Positions 36,501 to 44,425 of a stretch of 64,000 bases of DNA are shown in pieces (the first letter of the stretch is position 1; every line of letters begins with the position of its first letter). The DNA is taken from positions 5,783,501 through 5,847,500 of the forward strand of contig NZ_CP134050.1 of assembly GCF_031583145.1 (NCBI RefSeq), given 5' to 3'. The stretch comes from Brevibacillus brevis. GTDB lineage: Bacteria; Bacillota; Bacilli; Brevibacillales; Brevibacillaceae. The notes beneath the pieces are model-generated. The model was not told where the DNA came from. It made no database searches and saw nothing but the letters and a program-made list of their open reading frames with translations. The position numbers were made by a program, and so were the translations under genes.

Positions 36501-37564
36501 CCCCCGCTGACGACACCGCCCATCTCCTTGCTGCTGTTCTCCTGCTCCAGACGCAAATCCATCGTGGTGCGCTTGCATGAAGCGGGAGGGTCCGGATCAG
36601 GGTCGGGGCCGGGATCGGTAGGAACGTCCCCGACGGTGAATTGATACGTGTACGGAGTCGACGTGCTCATGCTAGAGGAGCCTTGCCTGGCGCGATGGTG
36701 TCTGTCTGTAATGGTAAGCGACACCTCGTAAACCCCTGCTTCCGTGGGTTTGTACTGGTATGTCTGGCTCCAGGGAAACGGCTTTGGACTGCTTGTCTCG
36801 TTCACCGGCGGAAGGTAACCGCTCTGATCGGCGATCTCCCTGTTGGTTTCAAAGGCGTAGTATCCCTTTCCGGTCGTCTTGTTGATCACGGACAAATTCC
36901 AAACAAGAATGCCACGGTCATAGTAAGAATAGTCCGTGGCATTCGCCGAGATGGTCACTTGTTCATTGACCTGGTATGCGGTTTTGTTCGTGGAGACTTG
37001 CCCGGTCGGGGCTGGTGTCGTGCGGAAGTGGCCCACGGAAATATATCCGTTTCCGTTCGGCTGGAGGTTGTCGCCGATGGTGTAACCCGCCCCTCCGGAG
37101 GCTGTGGCTAGTTCTGCGAGGTTGTAGGCTTGGTAGGGGGGAAATGAAGGGTCACTTAGATTACTAACTGTCTTACTATAGACATTTGCCGCTCCACCAA
37201 AAATGTAATTAGGATTACCACCAAATTTGTTAATCCAATAAGCGCCTTCAATATTGTCTACAAAATACCAGCCTTGATCCGCTTTTCTATCTATATCTGC
37301 AAAGCCAATAACTTGTTTATCATCTTTTATTCCATTCACTTCAATGTTTGCTAATGTACCACCGAGAGTAGCTGAAATCCCATTAATTGAAATCTCGTGA
37401 AACTCGCCCTTTTTTACAATTACTTTGTCCTTGTCAATTGTTCCAAGGACTATCCCATGGAGATTGGGGAGGATTGCTTTCCCATACAGAGGTGACCCCA
37501 GAAGGCAAAGAAGTAAAAACACAGAAAGAAAAATCCTTCTGTGTTTTCGATAAACGCTATTCAT
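33599..37564 (-). CDS. Very large secreted multidomain surface protein, cysteine-bearing
   Basis: 1321 residues with a signal peptide (RKHRRIFLSVFLLLCLLGSPLYGKA), beta-rich Ig-like repeats, a proline linker DPGPDPDPDPP near residue 320, and a CARDB-like segment (GTITFQVKNAGSEEHDTKLAVRWE). Ten cysteines lie in the mature part, rare for a secreted protein of this phylum. The ATG overlaps the end of the SLH gene by eight bases (translational coupling) after GGGGGG. Residues 1 to about 141 are encoded by strikingly AT-rich DNA, unlike the rest. No enzyme motif was recognised; an adhesin or envelope structural role is a guess. Confidence 0.8.
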   Translation of the reverse strand: MNSVYRKHRRIFLSVFLLLCLLGSPLYGKAILPNLHGIVLGTIDKDKVIVKKGEFHEISINGISATLGGTLANIEVNGIKDDKQVIGFADIDRKADQGWYFVDNIEGAYWINKFGGNPNYIFGGAANVYSKTVSNLSDPSFPPYQAYNLAELATASGGAGYTIGDNLQPNGNGYISVGHFRTTPAPTGQVSTNKTAYQVNEQVTISANATDYSYYDRGILVWNLSVINKTTGKGYYAFETNREIADQSGYLPPVNETSSPKPFPWSQTYQYKPTEAGVYEVSLTITDRHHRARQGSSSMSTSTPYTYQFTVGDVPTDPGPDPDPDPPASCKRTTMDLRLEQENSSKEMGGVVSGGEGISVKDDTRIIATAKKAGTFKHNGMVMQSGSGNNRKVGITDAPTSGTFTITYESDDGTECWQKTFQVRKGGEEEKDHCPIVIHSGTALKNGATIEVAPNEEVTLIAKYTDAEGDQLAAKVKWDVIRPDGSIERLPGGYSDEKGRERWATWESDRLTLPFGTGKDSHDVILEKGKTYRVKLNYTGLLWEGRPECNWEITIKVRDSSCTITEQAKIKFKVYGEPPSEFPSGGAPLYDFMFDPFYKETFTKTADGYDMHMAVSANAAGTWYLEYDGRKVPIGQKRMADERQDVLLPDDFAVGEEMKLVFISETGCVREFSFTVLTYKRCYELLISMETVLGDQKWMRSVERGETIELGTSDFGNDGYALNLFTSEDTNYQVRWLDPDTGAWEYRRGSTNLPGSSKASEGHWLRLPQDKDTKEILSGLYIVEFYDDDNSTNQCDGHLFIQIGDAAPKGENLLIIKSSFAISPKQPQAAGTAGTITFQVKNAGSEEHDTKLAVRWESSPHETMLDVDGFKPGEVRTIQVPTQYPQQAENFIANINPGKNKPDNETIWTDNRAMWPVKLNGAPAIPYPPGGGGEFDGGEIGLEIYDSDNRQLQKLSLQADGVWEREPATIRVVIDQTKINEGFQKTKQEINSKISAYKSALEQSVSGEGIQNVTVTAQPGWISDSKSMAVYSPQQLDLKVSGPGTAQQWQVSSASTGGDYLYTGTVVPTQTTWREELQSQKYKAEINGFVISMDYRIQFELAYDSCSTDDDGEETCEPQSQSKTMSGRYTITVKGGERLFEVFEPNATGSLRHTAEWSEYHARDRYPNSQPLDYYAGERILTQVELQARHRHPVSGQYPVVVAAQAWISETGKRQTALQSSLTLKSTTPQLWRGPTYSASKLGERETGVDIPLMGDKQRGFQKDSTYAVHYFVQFRFGASKGFPTFNKSAGQGHGPGDYRIGFRIIANAWERQGIRNHTTQ

Positions 37565-38486
37565 TATTTCCCCCCGAGTTAGGTGATGAAAATTGAATTG
37601 TTTTATTTTCTTTTTTGAGAGATGGTACGGAATAGTAGTACAATCCCACATTTGAGGAATCGTACGTATTTCTAATGCTGAGAATTATAAACGGCTTGTA
37701 ATCAATAACTTTTATATTGATCAATTCACCGTTTAAAAATCCCCTCATTCCATTGTTTACTGGTATTACATTAGCCATAATACTAAATTCATTATTTCCT
37801 TTTGGTACATTACCTTTTAATACTCCATTATTAATAACTAAACTACGTTCAAACTCCTCCGCCCACTTTGCCCCCAACTCCAACTGCCACTTATCCTTCC
37901 ATAAATAAGCCAATATCTTCGCCGCATCCCCTCGCGTCACCGGCAGGTCCTCCCGAAACTTTGGCTGGCCTGCCGGGGCCGGGTCCATCCATCCCCAGGT
38001 GATGAGGGCTCCCGTGTTGGAGTAGCCTTTCATCTTCACGCCCCGGTACGGCTTCCACGCGTTGAAGACGAGCTGTGCCGCCTCCTCTTTGGTCAGAGGC
38101 TTGTTCGGGTCGATCTTGACCTCGCTCAGGATACCCGCCTTTCGGGCCCGCTCGTACGTCGCTTTGGCCCAATGGCCTGCGGGAAGCTCAGGCACGGGTG
38201 CAGTTTCTTTCACGCCGCGAATCGCCACCAGACTCGCTACGAATTGGGACTGCACGATCTGCCTGTCGGGATCGAAACGTCCGTCTGGATACTTCCACAG
38301 ATAGCCTTTTTGCAGCCCGAGGAGGATCGCATCCTTGGCAGGGTGCTTCGCGAAGTCGGATACGGTCGGATTTGGTTGTGGCTGAGCAGCTTCGGCTCGA
38401 CCAGCTCCCCAATCAACCGCAGCCTGGCCCCAAAGTAATCCGCTCAACAGGATACTTATCCCCAAACATTTCCACACCATGTTCAT
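37557..38486 (-). CDS. Secreted SLH-domain protein
   Basis: 309 residues: signal peptide (MVWKCLGISILLSGLLWGQAA), then three SLH-type segments (AILLGLQKGYLWKYPDGRFDP; GHWAKATYERARKAGILSE; ITWGWMDPAPAGQPKFRED...TRGDAAKILAYLW) that bind secondary wall polymer, and a C-terminal domain of about 100 residues with no recognised family. The ATG at 38486 lies after AAGGGGGAG; upstream in-frame codons overlap the thioredoxin gene. The C-terminal domain is encoded by AT-rich DNA continuous with the start of the next gene, to which it is translationally coupled. It probably anchors the large protein to the wall. Confidence 0.85.
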   Translation of the reverse strand: MNMVWKCLGISILLSGLLWGQAAVDWGAGRAEAAQPQPNPTVSDFAKHPAKDAILLGLQKGYLWKYPDGRFDPDRQIVQSQFVASLVAIRGVKETAPVPELPAGHWAKATYERARKAGILSEVKIDPNKPLTKEEAAQLVFNAWKPYRGVKMKGYSNTGALITWGWMDPAPAGQPKFREDLPVTRGDAAKILAYLWKDKWQLELGAKWAEEFERSLVINNGVLKGNVPKGNNEFSIMANVIPVNNGMRGFLNGELINIKVIDYKPFIILSIRNTYDSSNVGLYYYSVPSLKKENKTIQFSSPNSGGNNE

Positions 38487-38505
38487 GATTTCTCCCCCTT
38501 TTCTC

Positions 38506-38910
38506 TTACAGAATATTGTACCTGTCCACATTTCTTCCAGAAAGAGGAATGTCCAGATTTTTCTGCAAAAAGTTTCGGAGTACCCCCGCAGGCACTTCAC
38601 CTTCCAGCTTGTCCACTACCTGCCCGCCTTTCACGACGAAAACGGTCGGAGTCGCCTCCGCTCCCAAGTCTAAGGCAACCGCCAAATCCCGATCATCGTG
38701 GATATCCAGACGTTCCACAGCGAGCTGTGGATATTCCGCCAGGACAGATTCGAACGTCGGGCGGAACGACTGGCAATATCCACAGCTATCGCTGTACACG
38801 TACATGACTTTTTCCTCATTGGCTTTCGCCGCTTGCCAGCTCCAGGCCGCCAGAATGGTTATCAATAGACACGCCGCTATAGTCCACAGCCACTTTGCGC
38901 AAATCCGCAT
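38506..38910 (-). CDS. Membrane-anchored extracytoplasmic thioredoxin-like protein
   Basis: 134 residues: an N-terminal hydrophobic anchor or signal (LWTIAACLLITILAAWSW), then a thioredoxin fold with active site CGYC (VYSDSCGYCQSF) and cis-proline in EATPTVFV. The ATG at 38910 follows AAAGG by 12 bases; a TTG three codons earlier is possible. First gene of the surface cassette, 19 bases before the SLH gene. Being next to a secreted protein with ten cysteines suggests a thiol oxidase or isomerase for that substrate (inference). Confidence 0.87.
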   Translation of the reverse strand: MRICAKWLWTIAACLLITILAAWSWQAAKANEEKVMYVYSDSCGYCQSFRPTFESVLAEYPQLAVERLDIHDDRDLAVALDLGAEATPTVFVVKGGQVVDKLEGEVPAGVLRNFLQKNLDIPLSGRNVDRYNIL

Positions 38911-39003
38911 CGTTATCAACAGCCTTTCTTCTGATCCGTTTTCTCTTGCCTATGCAGTTGTCAAGGAGCCTTGTTCTCCCATTATGACCACCGCCCATGA
39001 GAC

Positions 39004-39031
39004 AAAAAAACAGACCTGTCTCCTAGGTCTG
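39004..39031 (-). terminator. Terminator of ywfO-ywgA
   Basis: CAGACCT pairs with AGGTCTG and is followed by seven Us on the minus strand. It separates the ywfO-ywgA operon from the surface cassette. The rest of the 38911-39179 gap shows no gene. Confidence 0.85.
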
Positions 39032-39179
39032 TGTATCCTTGATTTATGTTACGAATCGAATCATAGGTCTGCACTTCGTCGGTTCACCAGGCTGCCCATT
39101 TTATGCAGAAAAAAAGACGTATCCAAAACCGTGACAGTTTCGTACGCCATGTGACGCTTTTATGTCATGTCCCTTCTGT

Positions 39180-39701
39180 TTACATCAAAGGGCCGTCTTC
39201 TTTCATCATATCCCGCAATTCTTCCACAAACGCCTGTCCCTTCTGGATTTCCTCCTCGGTGTAGCGCTGTTTGCTCTTGAAGGTGAAAATCTTGGCTTTC
39301 ATCTCTTCGTATGGCAGGTCGTTGAAGTACAAAATCGTAGAGACCAGCTCCAAGAAGCGGGAGTTTTCCTCGTTCATGCGGCGAATGGCGCGCTCTCCCC
39401 TGCCGAAGTCCACCTCATGGAACCGGAGAAAATCGCGTCCGGTCTCGTTCAAGGTGTAGCGATACATGTGGATCGCGCCTTTACTCTCGACTTGCTCGTC
39501 CAGAAGGCCCATATTGCACAGCTCGTCCACCCGCAGCGTCAGCTCCTCGGAGTACGGCCCATACATGTGAAACTCGTAACGCTCATCGAAGTCCATCTGA
39601 AGATGTTTCCCTATGTACACCATTTTCTGCAGCTTTTTCCGCCCGTTCATTTCGCCGACGATCTCGATCAGGCGAATGATTTTGGCGTGACGATTAAGCA
39701 T
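39180..39701 (-). CDS. ywgA: YwgA family protein
   Basis: 173 residues of the YwgA family (RHAKIIRLIEIVGEMNGRKKLQKMVYIGKHL; FHMYGPYSEELTLRVDEL), winged-helix-like with no known biochemical role. Its start overlaps the end of ywfO by eight bases, showing translational coupling. ywgA and ywfO are also neighbours in B. subtilis. Confidence 0.87.
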   Translation of the reverse strand: MLNRHAKIIRLIEIVGEMNGRKKLQKMVYIGKHLQMDFDERYEFHMYGPYSEELTLRVDELCNMGLLDEQVESKGAIHMYRYTLNETGRDFLRFHEVDFGRGERAIRRMNEENSRFLELVSTILYFNDLPYEEMKAKIFTFKSKQRYTEEEIQKGQAFVEELRDMMKEDGPLM

Positions 39702-40989
39702 CTTGCCTCACTCCCAGACGTTCTCGAATCTTCCGGGACGAATCCCCGGGCAAAGCCATGACTTTATCTAAAGGAAAGTACAATTTGTAGTCAAACCGGC
39801 GCTTCCCGCTGATCGCCTGCACAATCTCCGACTTCTGCGACAGCTCGACAAGCTCCCCTGACGGCATCTGGAGCATGATCGGAATCCGCTCCTCCTCTTC
39901 GCCGGCACGGTAAAAATCATACGGAAGATCGGAGGTGGTGTCTACCTCCAAATAATACATCGGATCGATGCCCGCCTTTTGGAACTCCTCTTTCAACTCT
40001 GCCAGCAAGCGGAAATCTCTTGGGTTATATTCGACGTACTTGTAAAGATTCCTGTCCAGAAAACGCGCGCACAAATCTTTCAGGATCGGATCCGCTTCGC
40101 TGCGCCACATCTGCATGTAAAAAAGAATGATCGACTCGTCCAGAGCCAAATAGTCCTTGAGCTCTACCTTGTCCTGCAAAAACGGCAGGAGCATAAGCGG
40201 CTCCTGGACAAACGCATAGCCTTGCACGAACAATTCCTTTGCCCGCTGAAATATTTTCCGGAGCACGACTTCCGCGCTGCGCGTCACCGGGTGAAAATAA
40301 ACCTGCCAGTACATCTGGTAGCGAGACATGATATAGTCCTCGACCGCGTGCATGCCGCTGAATTTAAAGACGATTCCGTCCTCCTGCGGCCGCATCACGC
40401 GCAAAATCCGCTCGATCTCGAAATTGCCGTAGTTGACCCCGGTATAATAGGCATCGCGCAGCAAGTAATCCATCCGGTCTGCATCCAACTGGCTGGAAAT
40501 CAGGCTGACGATGAGCTTGTTGTCGTACGTTTTGTTGATGACCTCCGCCAGCTTCTTGGGAAAATCGTCGTCAAACCGGCGCAAGATGCGGTTGATTTGC
40601 GTGTCTCCCAACAGGATGGCACGCGTCCAGTCCTCGTGATGGTAGCGGAACACCTTTTCAAAGGAATGGGAAAAGGGGCCGTGGCCGACATCGTGCAGCA
40701 GACCGGCGCATAGGCAGAGTAGCTTTTCCTCGTAGGTCAGATGAATCCGCTCTTCGAATGTCTCCAGGATCCTCCTCATCAGCTCGTATACGCCGAGCGA
40801 ATGATTGAAGCGGCTATGCTCGCCGCCGTGAAAGGTAAAATAGCTGGTGCCCAGTTGCTTGATCCGGCGCAGCCGCTGGAATTCTGCAGAATTGATCAAA
40901 TCCCAGATGAACTTGTCACGCACGTGGACGTACCGGTGCACCGGGTCTTTGAATACCTTTTCTTCGTGGAGAAGCTGGGGCTGTTGCAT
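39694..40989 (-). CDS. ywfO: HD-domain phosphohydrolase (YwfO, dGTPase-like)
   Basis: 431 residues with an HD domain: HSLGVYELMRRIL, LLHDVGHGPFSHSFE (metal-binding His-Asp) and the later QLDADRMDYLLRDAYYTGVNYG. It belongs to the SAMHD1-like dNTP triphosphohydrolase family; some homologs cleave several dNTPs. The ATG at 40989 lies 8 bases after GGGAG; a GTG three codons earlier abuts that site. Confidence 0.88.
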   Translation of the reverse strand: MQQPQLLHEEKVFKDPVHRYVHVRDKFIWDLINSAEFQRLRRIKQLGTSYFTFHGGEHSRFNHSLGVYELMRRILETFEERIHLTYEEKLLCLCAGLLHDVGHGPFSHSFEKVFRYHHEDWTRAILLGDTQINRILRRFDDDFPKKLAEVINKTYDNKLIVSLISSQLDADRMDYLLRDAYYTGVNYGNFEIERILRVMRPQEDGIVFKFSGMHAVEDYIMSRYQMYWQVYFHPVTRSAEVVLRKIFQRAKELFVQGYAFVQEPLMLLPFLQDKVELKDYLALDESIILFYMQMWRSEADPILKDLCARFLDRNLYKYVEYNPRDFRLLAELKEEFQKAGIDPMYYLEVDTTSDLPYDFYRAGEEEERIPIMLQMPSGELVELSQKSEIVQAISGKRRFDYKLYFPLDKVMALPGDSSRKIRERLGVRQDA

Positions 40990-41048
40990 CCTGGACACTC
41001 CCTTCCTTTTTCACATTTTCTCTCTTTTCCGCTCTCGCAGATGCCCCT

Positions 41049-41057
41049 ATCATAACA
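41049..41057 (-). promoter_or_regulatory. Extended -10 promoter of ywfO
   Basis: TGTTATGAT on the minus strand (TG-n-TATGAT) lies 60 bases before the ywfO start; no clear -35, as expected for extended -10 promoters. The remaining 41058-41256 part of this gene-free stretch shows nothing recognisable. Confidence 0.45.
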
Positions 41058-41256
41058 CAGCCAAAACGTGCGGGAAAACGCTAAAACTTCCGGCATTCCA
41101 CGGTTTCACTGCCATCCGGACGGCTGGCATGGGACGGGTCGGGGGGACCGGTACGGCTCGCTTCTGAAAGGGAACGATGAAGGGGAAAAGGAAATCCGCT
41201 CCGCTGTACAGAGGATGTAGGACAAAAATATCATCTGTGAACGGACGCTCCCGGAC

Positions 41257-41289
41257 AAAAAGAAGAAGCGCTCCTTCGAGCACTTCTTC
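41257..41289 (-). terminator. Terminator of the RND efflux operon
   Basis: GAAGAAGTGCTC pairs with GAGCGCTTCTTC (one wobble pair) around GAAG, followed by TTTTT on the minus strand. Confidence 0.9.
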
Positions 41290-41311
41290 CTACTCCTCCT
41301 CGGATACGCTC

Positions 41312-44300
41312 CTATCCGTTCAACTCTGCTTGTGGTCCGTACAAATCGGGTCGCTTCGCTGCCTTCTTGGCCAGCTTCTTCATTTTCCGCCGGGCTAGCA
41401 CCGTGTAAAACGACGGGACGACAATCAGCGTCAGCAGCGTCGAGAACAGCAAACCGGAGATGATCGTGACGGCGAGCGGTTTGAACAGCACATCGCCGGA
41501 TATGGCCAGCGGCATCAATCCGGCCACTGCCGTAAGCGAGGTCAAAAGAATCGGCCTGAGACGCGCTTCCCCCGCCTGAATCACCGCTTCCTTCAACTCT
41601 TTGCCTGCGTGGCGAGCTTCTTCGATGAATTCGATAAATACGATTCCGTTTCGCACGACGATCCCGGAGAGGGAAATGACCCCCATCATTGTCATAAAGC
41701 CGAGCGGCGTCTGGGTGACGAACAGCCCGATCAGACTGCCGGACACCGCGAGATAGACGGTGCTCATGACCAGCACCGGGATGGTCAGGGAGTAAAACTG
41801 CATGGCGATCAAGATCAAAATCAGGAACACGACGAGAATGGACAGTTTGCCCATGTCGATAAAAATATCCGTCTGCTCGGACGTCTCCCCGCCAATTTCG
41901 TAGCGGTATCCTTCCGGCATGGACAAGGCATCCAGCTTGGGCTTCAGCTCCGTCATCACTTCTGTGGCCGTGCGCCCCTTCAAGTCGCTGGAAATGGTTA
42001 CGCTGCGCGACAGGTCCCGGTGCGGTATGGCCTGGGTACTGAACGTCGGTTTGACCTGTGCCAGCTGGGACAGGGGAATGAGCTCGCCTCGGGCGTTGGC
42101 GATGCTGAGACGCTGGAACAGGACCGACGGCTCTTCCTCACCCTTTTGCAGGAACAGCTTCATGTCGATCAGGTCGTTGCCCGTATCGAACTCGCTGACG
42201 GTGATGCCTTCGCTGACCAGGCGAAGCGTCTGGGACAAATCGGTATAGTTGACCAGCTTTTGCTCCATCAGCTCTTTGTTGACGACGAATTCAAGCGTGT
42301 ATCGTTCCACCCCGAAATCGTCCTGCACATCGTACGTTCCCTGTACATTCGCCACCAAATCTTTGACCTGGGCGGAAAGGGAACGAAGCGCTTCGATATC
42401 CTCGCCGTACACGCGGATCACGACTGGTTTGCCGACAGGCGGCCCCGCTTCGAGCTGCATGGGAAGGATCGTCGCTTCCGGGTACAGCTTTTTGAATTCT
42501 TCCTCCCAGGGCTCGATCATGTCCTCGATTTTCACTTTCTTCTCATCAAAGCGGACGACGAGCTGCCCGACGGTGATTCCGCTGCCTGCCCCCGTGTCGC
42601 CCCCGAACATCTTCGGCGCGCTGCCACCCGCATAGGAAGCGACGGATTCGATCGCAGGCTGCTTCAAAATCCAGTCGGAAACACCGCGAACCACCCGATC
42701 CGTTTCGTAGATGCTGCTTCCTACGGGCACACGGATGTTGACCAGAAACTGCGGACGGTCGTCGTTTGGAAACAGCTGCACCGGAGTCAACGGGATCAAG
42801 CCGTAGGCCGCCGTTCCGATCAGGACGCCGACCATCCCCGCGAGCAGCGGACGGCGCAGAATCTTGGGCATCAGCTGATTGGCGTACCACTTCGTCAGCT
42901 GGTTCAGCTGTTTGCCCAACAGGCCGGCCGGTTTGCGATAGCCCTCCGCTCCCCCTTTTCGCCGGTGTTCATACCATTGCCGGAAGATCGGGATGATCGT
43001 CAGCGACATGATCATCGAGGCCAGCATCGAGAGCGAAATGATGGCGGGCACCGGGCGAATGAACTGTCCTGCATTCCCGCTCAGAAACATGAGGGGAGCG
43101 AAGGAAGCAATCGTCGCCAACGTGGCAGTCACAATCGAGATCGATACCTCTTTCGCGCCATTTACGGCTGCCGGGAGCGGCTTTTCGCCCAGGACGGAGA
43201 GACGGCGCTCGATATTGTCGTTGACGACCACGGCATCATCGACCAAAATCCCCAGCACAATGATCAGCGAGACGATGGAGATCATATTCAGGGAGATGCC
43301 GAGGGATGGCAGAAACAGCAGTCCGACTGCCAGCGAGATGGGAATGGCCAGCGCCACGACGAACGAAGTGATCAAGTTCAATCCGAGAGTACATACCAAG
43401 AGCACGGCTGCAATGGCGATCAACATTTCCCGGGTAAGATCGGAAAATAGTTCGTCTACCCGTTCATTCTGGCTGTAAATGGAGTGCTTCTCGGCCCACA
43501 CCGGGAGAGACTTGCCGAGCGTCGCCATCATTTCGTCCACGCGCTTTTGCAAGGAAGGGACGTCGCTCCCCGTTTCCGCATTCACGCTGACAGACAGGGA
43601 AGGCTTGCCGTTGAAGTAGGACATCGCTTTGACGTCCTCGGTCGTCAGCTTCACGGTACCGATGTCCTTTAAATAGATGGGGTAGCCCTGTGCGGTACGG
43701 CTGATAATGACCTGGTTCAGCTCATCGACATTCGCTGTCTCCGCCAATTTGAGCTGATAGGTCCTGCGGTCGGTGGTCAAGTCGCCAAGCGGAATCTTTT
43801 CATTTTCCTTTTTGACCGCCATCATGACCTGGCCCCATGTCAGTCCATACTGGCTCAGCTTTTGCGTATCGACCTCGATATGGACTTCCTGCTCCGGCAG
43901 TCCTTCCACCGTCACATCCGCGACATTGGGGATAGTGCGGAGCTGCTCTTTCCACGACTTCATCAAATCGCGCAGGCTGTACAGCTGCTCAGTCCTATCG
44001 GCCGTGACGGCAAACGTCTGGACAAAGGTGCGGTTCAAATCGTCATTGATGATCGGCTGTTTCGCGTCGGCAGGCAAATCTGCCTCCGCATCCTTCACTT
44101 TTTTCCGAAGTTCGTCCCACTTCTGCTTCGGATCGACGCCGCTCTTTGTTTCCAGGATGATCGACGAGACGCCCAGCGTCGACGTAGAGGATATGTAATT
44201 CAGGCCTTGCAGCTCGTTGATTTTCTCCTCGAGCTTTTTCGTGACCGTCTGCTCCACCTTTTCGGGCGAGGCTCCCGGGTATATCGTCGTGACGGTCGCC

Positions 44301-44425
44301 ATGTTGATGATAATGTCCGGAGACTCCTGCTTCGGCAGCTGAAAAAAGCTGAGGAAGCCGACAAGCACGACCATCACGAAGAACAAAAGAGTAATCTTGC
44401 GCTTCTTCACGATGTACTCGATCAC
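41312..44425 (-). CDS. RND efflux transporter permease (AcrB/SwrC type)
   Basis: 1037 residues, full length for an AcrB-type pump, with twelve predicted membrane helices and two large external loops. The proton-relay pair is present in LGILVDDAVVVNDNIERRL, and FVMSTVYLAVSGS and SLSGIVVRNGIVFIEFIEEA are typical of the second half. Its ATG overlaps the stop of the membrane fusion gene by four bases. With the adaptor and TetR gene it forms a regulated efflux operon; Gram-positive relatives export surfactants or lipids. Substrate unknown. Confidence 0.94.
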   Translation of the reverse strand: MIEYIVKKRKITLLFFVMVVLVGFLSFFQLPKQESPDIIINMATVTTIYPGASPEKVEQTVTKKLEEKINELQGLNYISSTSTLGVSSIILETKSGVDPKQKWDELRKKVKDAEADLPADAKQPIINDDLNRTFVQTFAVTADRTEQLYSLRDLMKSWKEQLRTIPNVADVTVEGLPEQEVHIEVDTQKLSQYGLTWGQVMMAVKKENEKIPLGDLTTDRRTYQLKLAETANVDELNQVIISRTAQGYPIYLKDIGTVKLTTEDVKAMSYFNGKPSLSVSVNAETGSDVPSLQKRVDEMMATLGKSLPVWAEKHSIYSQNERVDELFSDLTREMLIAIAAVLLVCTLGLNLITSFVVALAIPISLAVGLLFLPSLGISLNMISIVSLIIVLGILVDDAVVVNDNIERRLSVLGEKPLPAAVNGAKEVSISIVTATLATIASFAPLMFLSGNAGQFIRPVPAIISLSMLASMIMSLTIIPIFRQWYEHRRKGGAEGYRKPAGLLGKQLNQLTKWYANQLMPKILRRPLLAGMVGVLIGTAAYGLIPLTPVQLFPNDDRPQFLVNIRVPVGSSIYETDRVVRGVSDWILKQPAIESVASYAGGSAPKMFGGDTGAGSGITVGQLVVRFDEKKVKIEDMIEPWEEEFKKLYPEATILPMQLEAGPPVGKPVVIRVYGEDIEALRSLSAQVKDLVANVQGTYDVQDDFGVERYTLEFVVNKELMEQKLVNYTDLSQTLRLVSEGITVSEFDTGNDLIDMKLFLQKGEEEPSVLFQRLSIANARGELIPLSQLAQVKPTFSTQAIPHRDLSRSVTISSDLKGRTATEVMTELKPKLDALSMPEGYRYEIGGETSEQTDIFIDMGKLSILVVFLILILIAMQFYSLTIPVLVMSTVYLAVSGSLIGLFVTQTPLGFMTMMGVISLSGIVVRNGIVFIEFIEEARHAGKELKEAVIQAGEARLRPILLTSLTAVAGLMPLAISGDVLFKPLAVTIISGLLFSTLLTLIVVPSFYTVLARRKMKKLAKKAAKRPDLYGPQAELNG

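Noticed and set aside
41050..41283. 77-codon minus-strand frame between ywfO and the RND operon
   Set aside because: No ribosome site; it overlaps the RND terminator and the ywfO promoter.
41609..43450. 613-codon plus-strand open frame opposite the RND pump gene
   Set aside because: Histidine-, arginine- and glutamine-rich product typical of antisense translation; the minus strand encodes a full-length pump.
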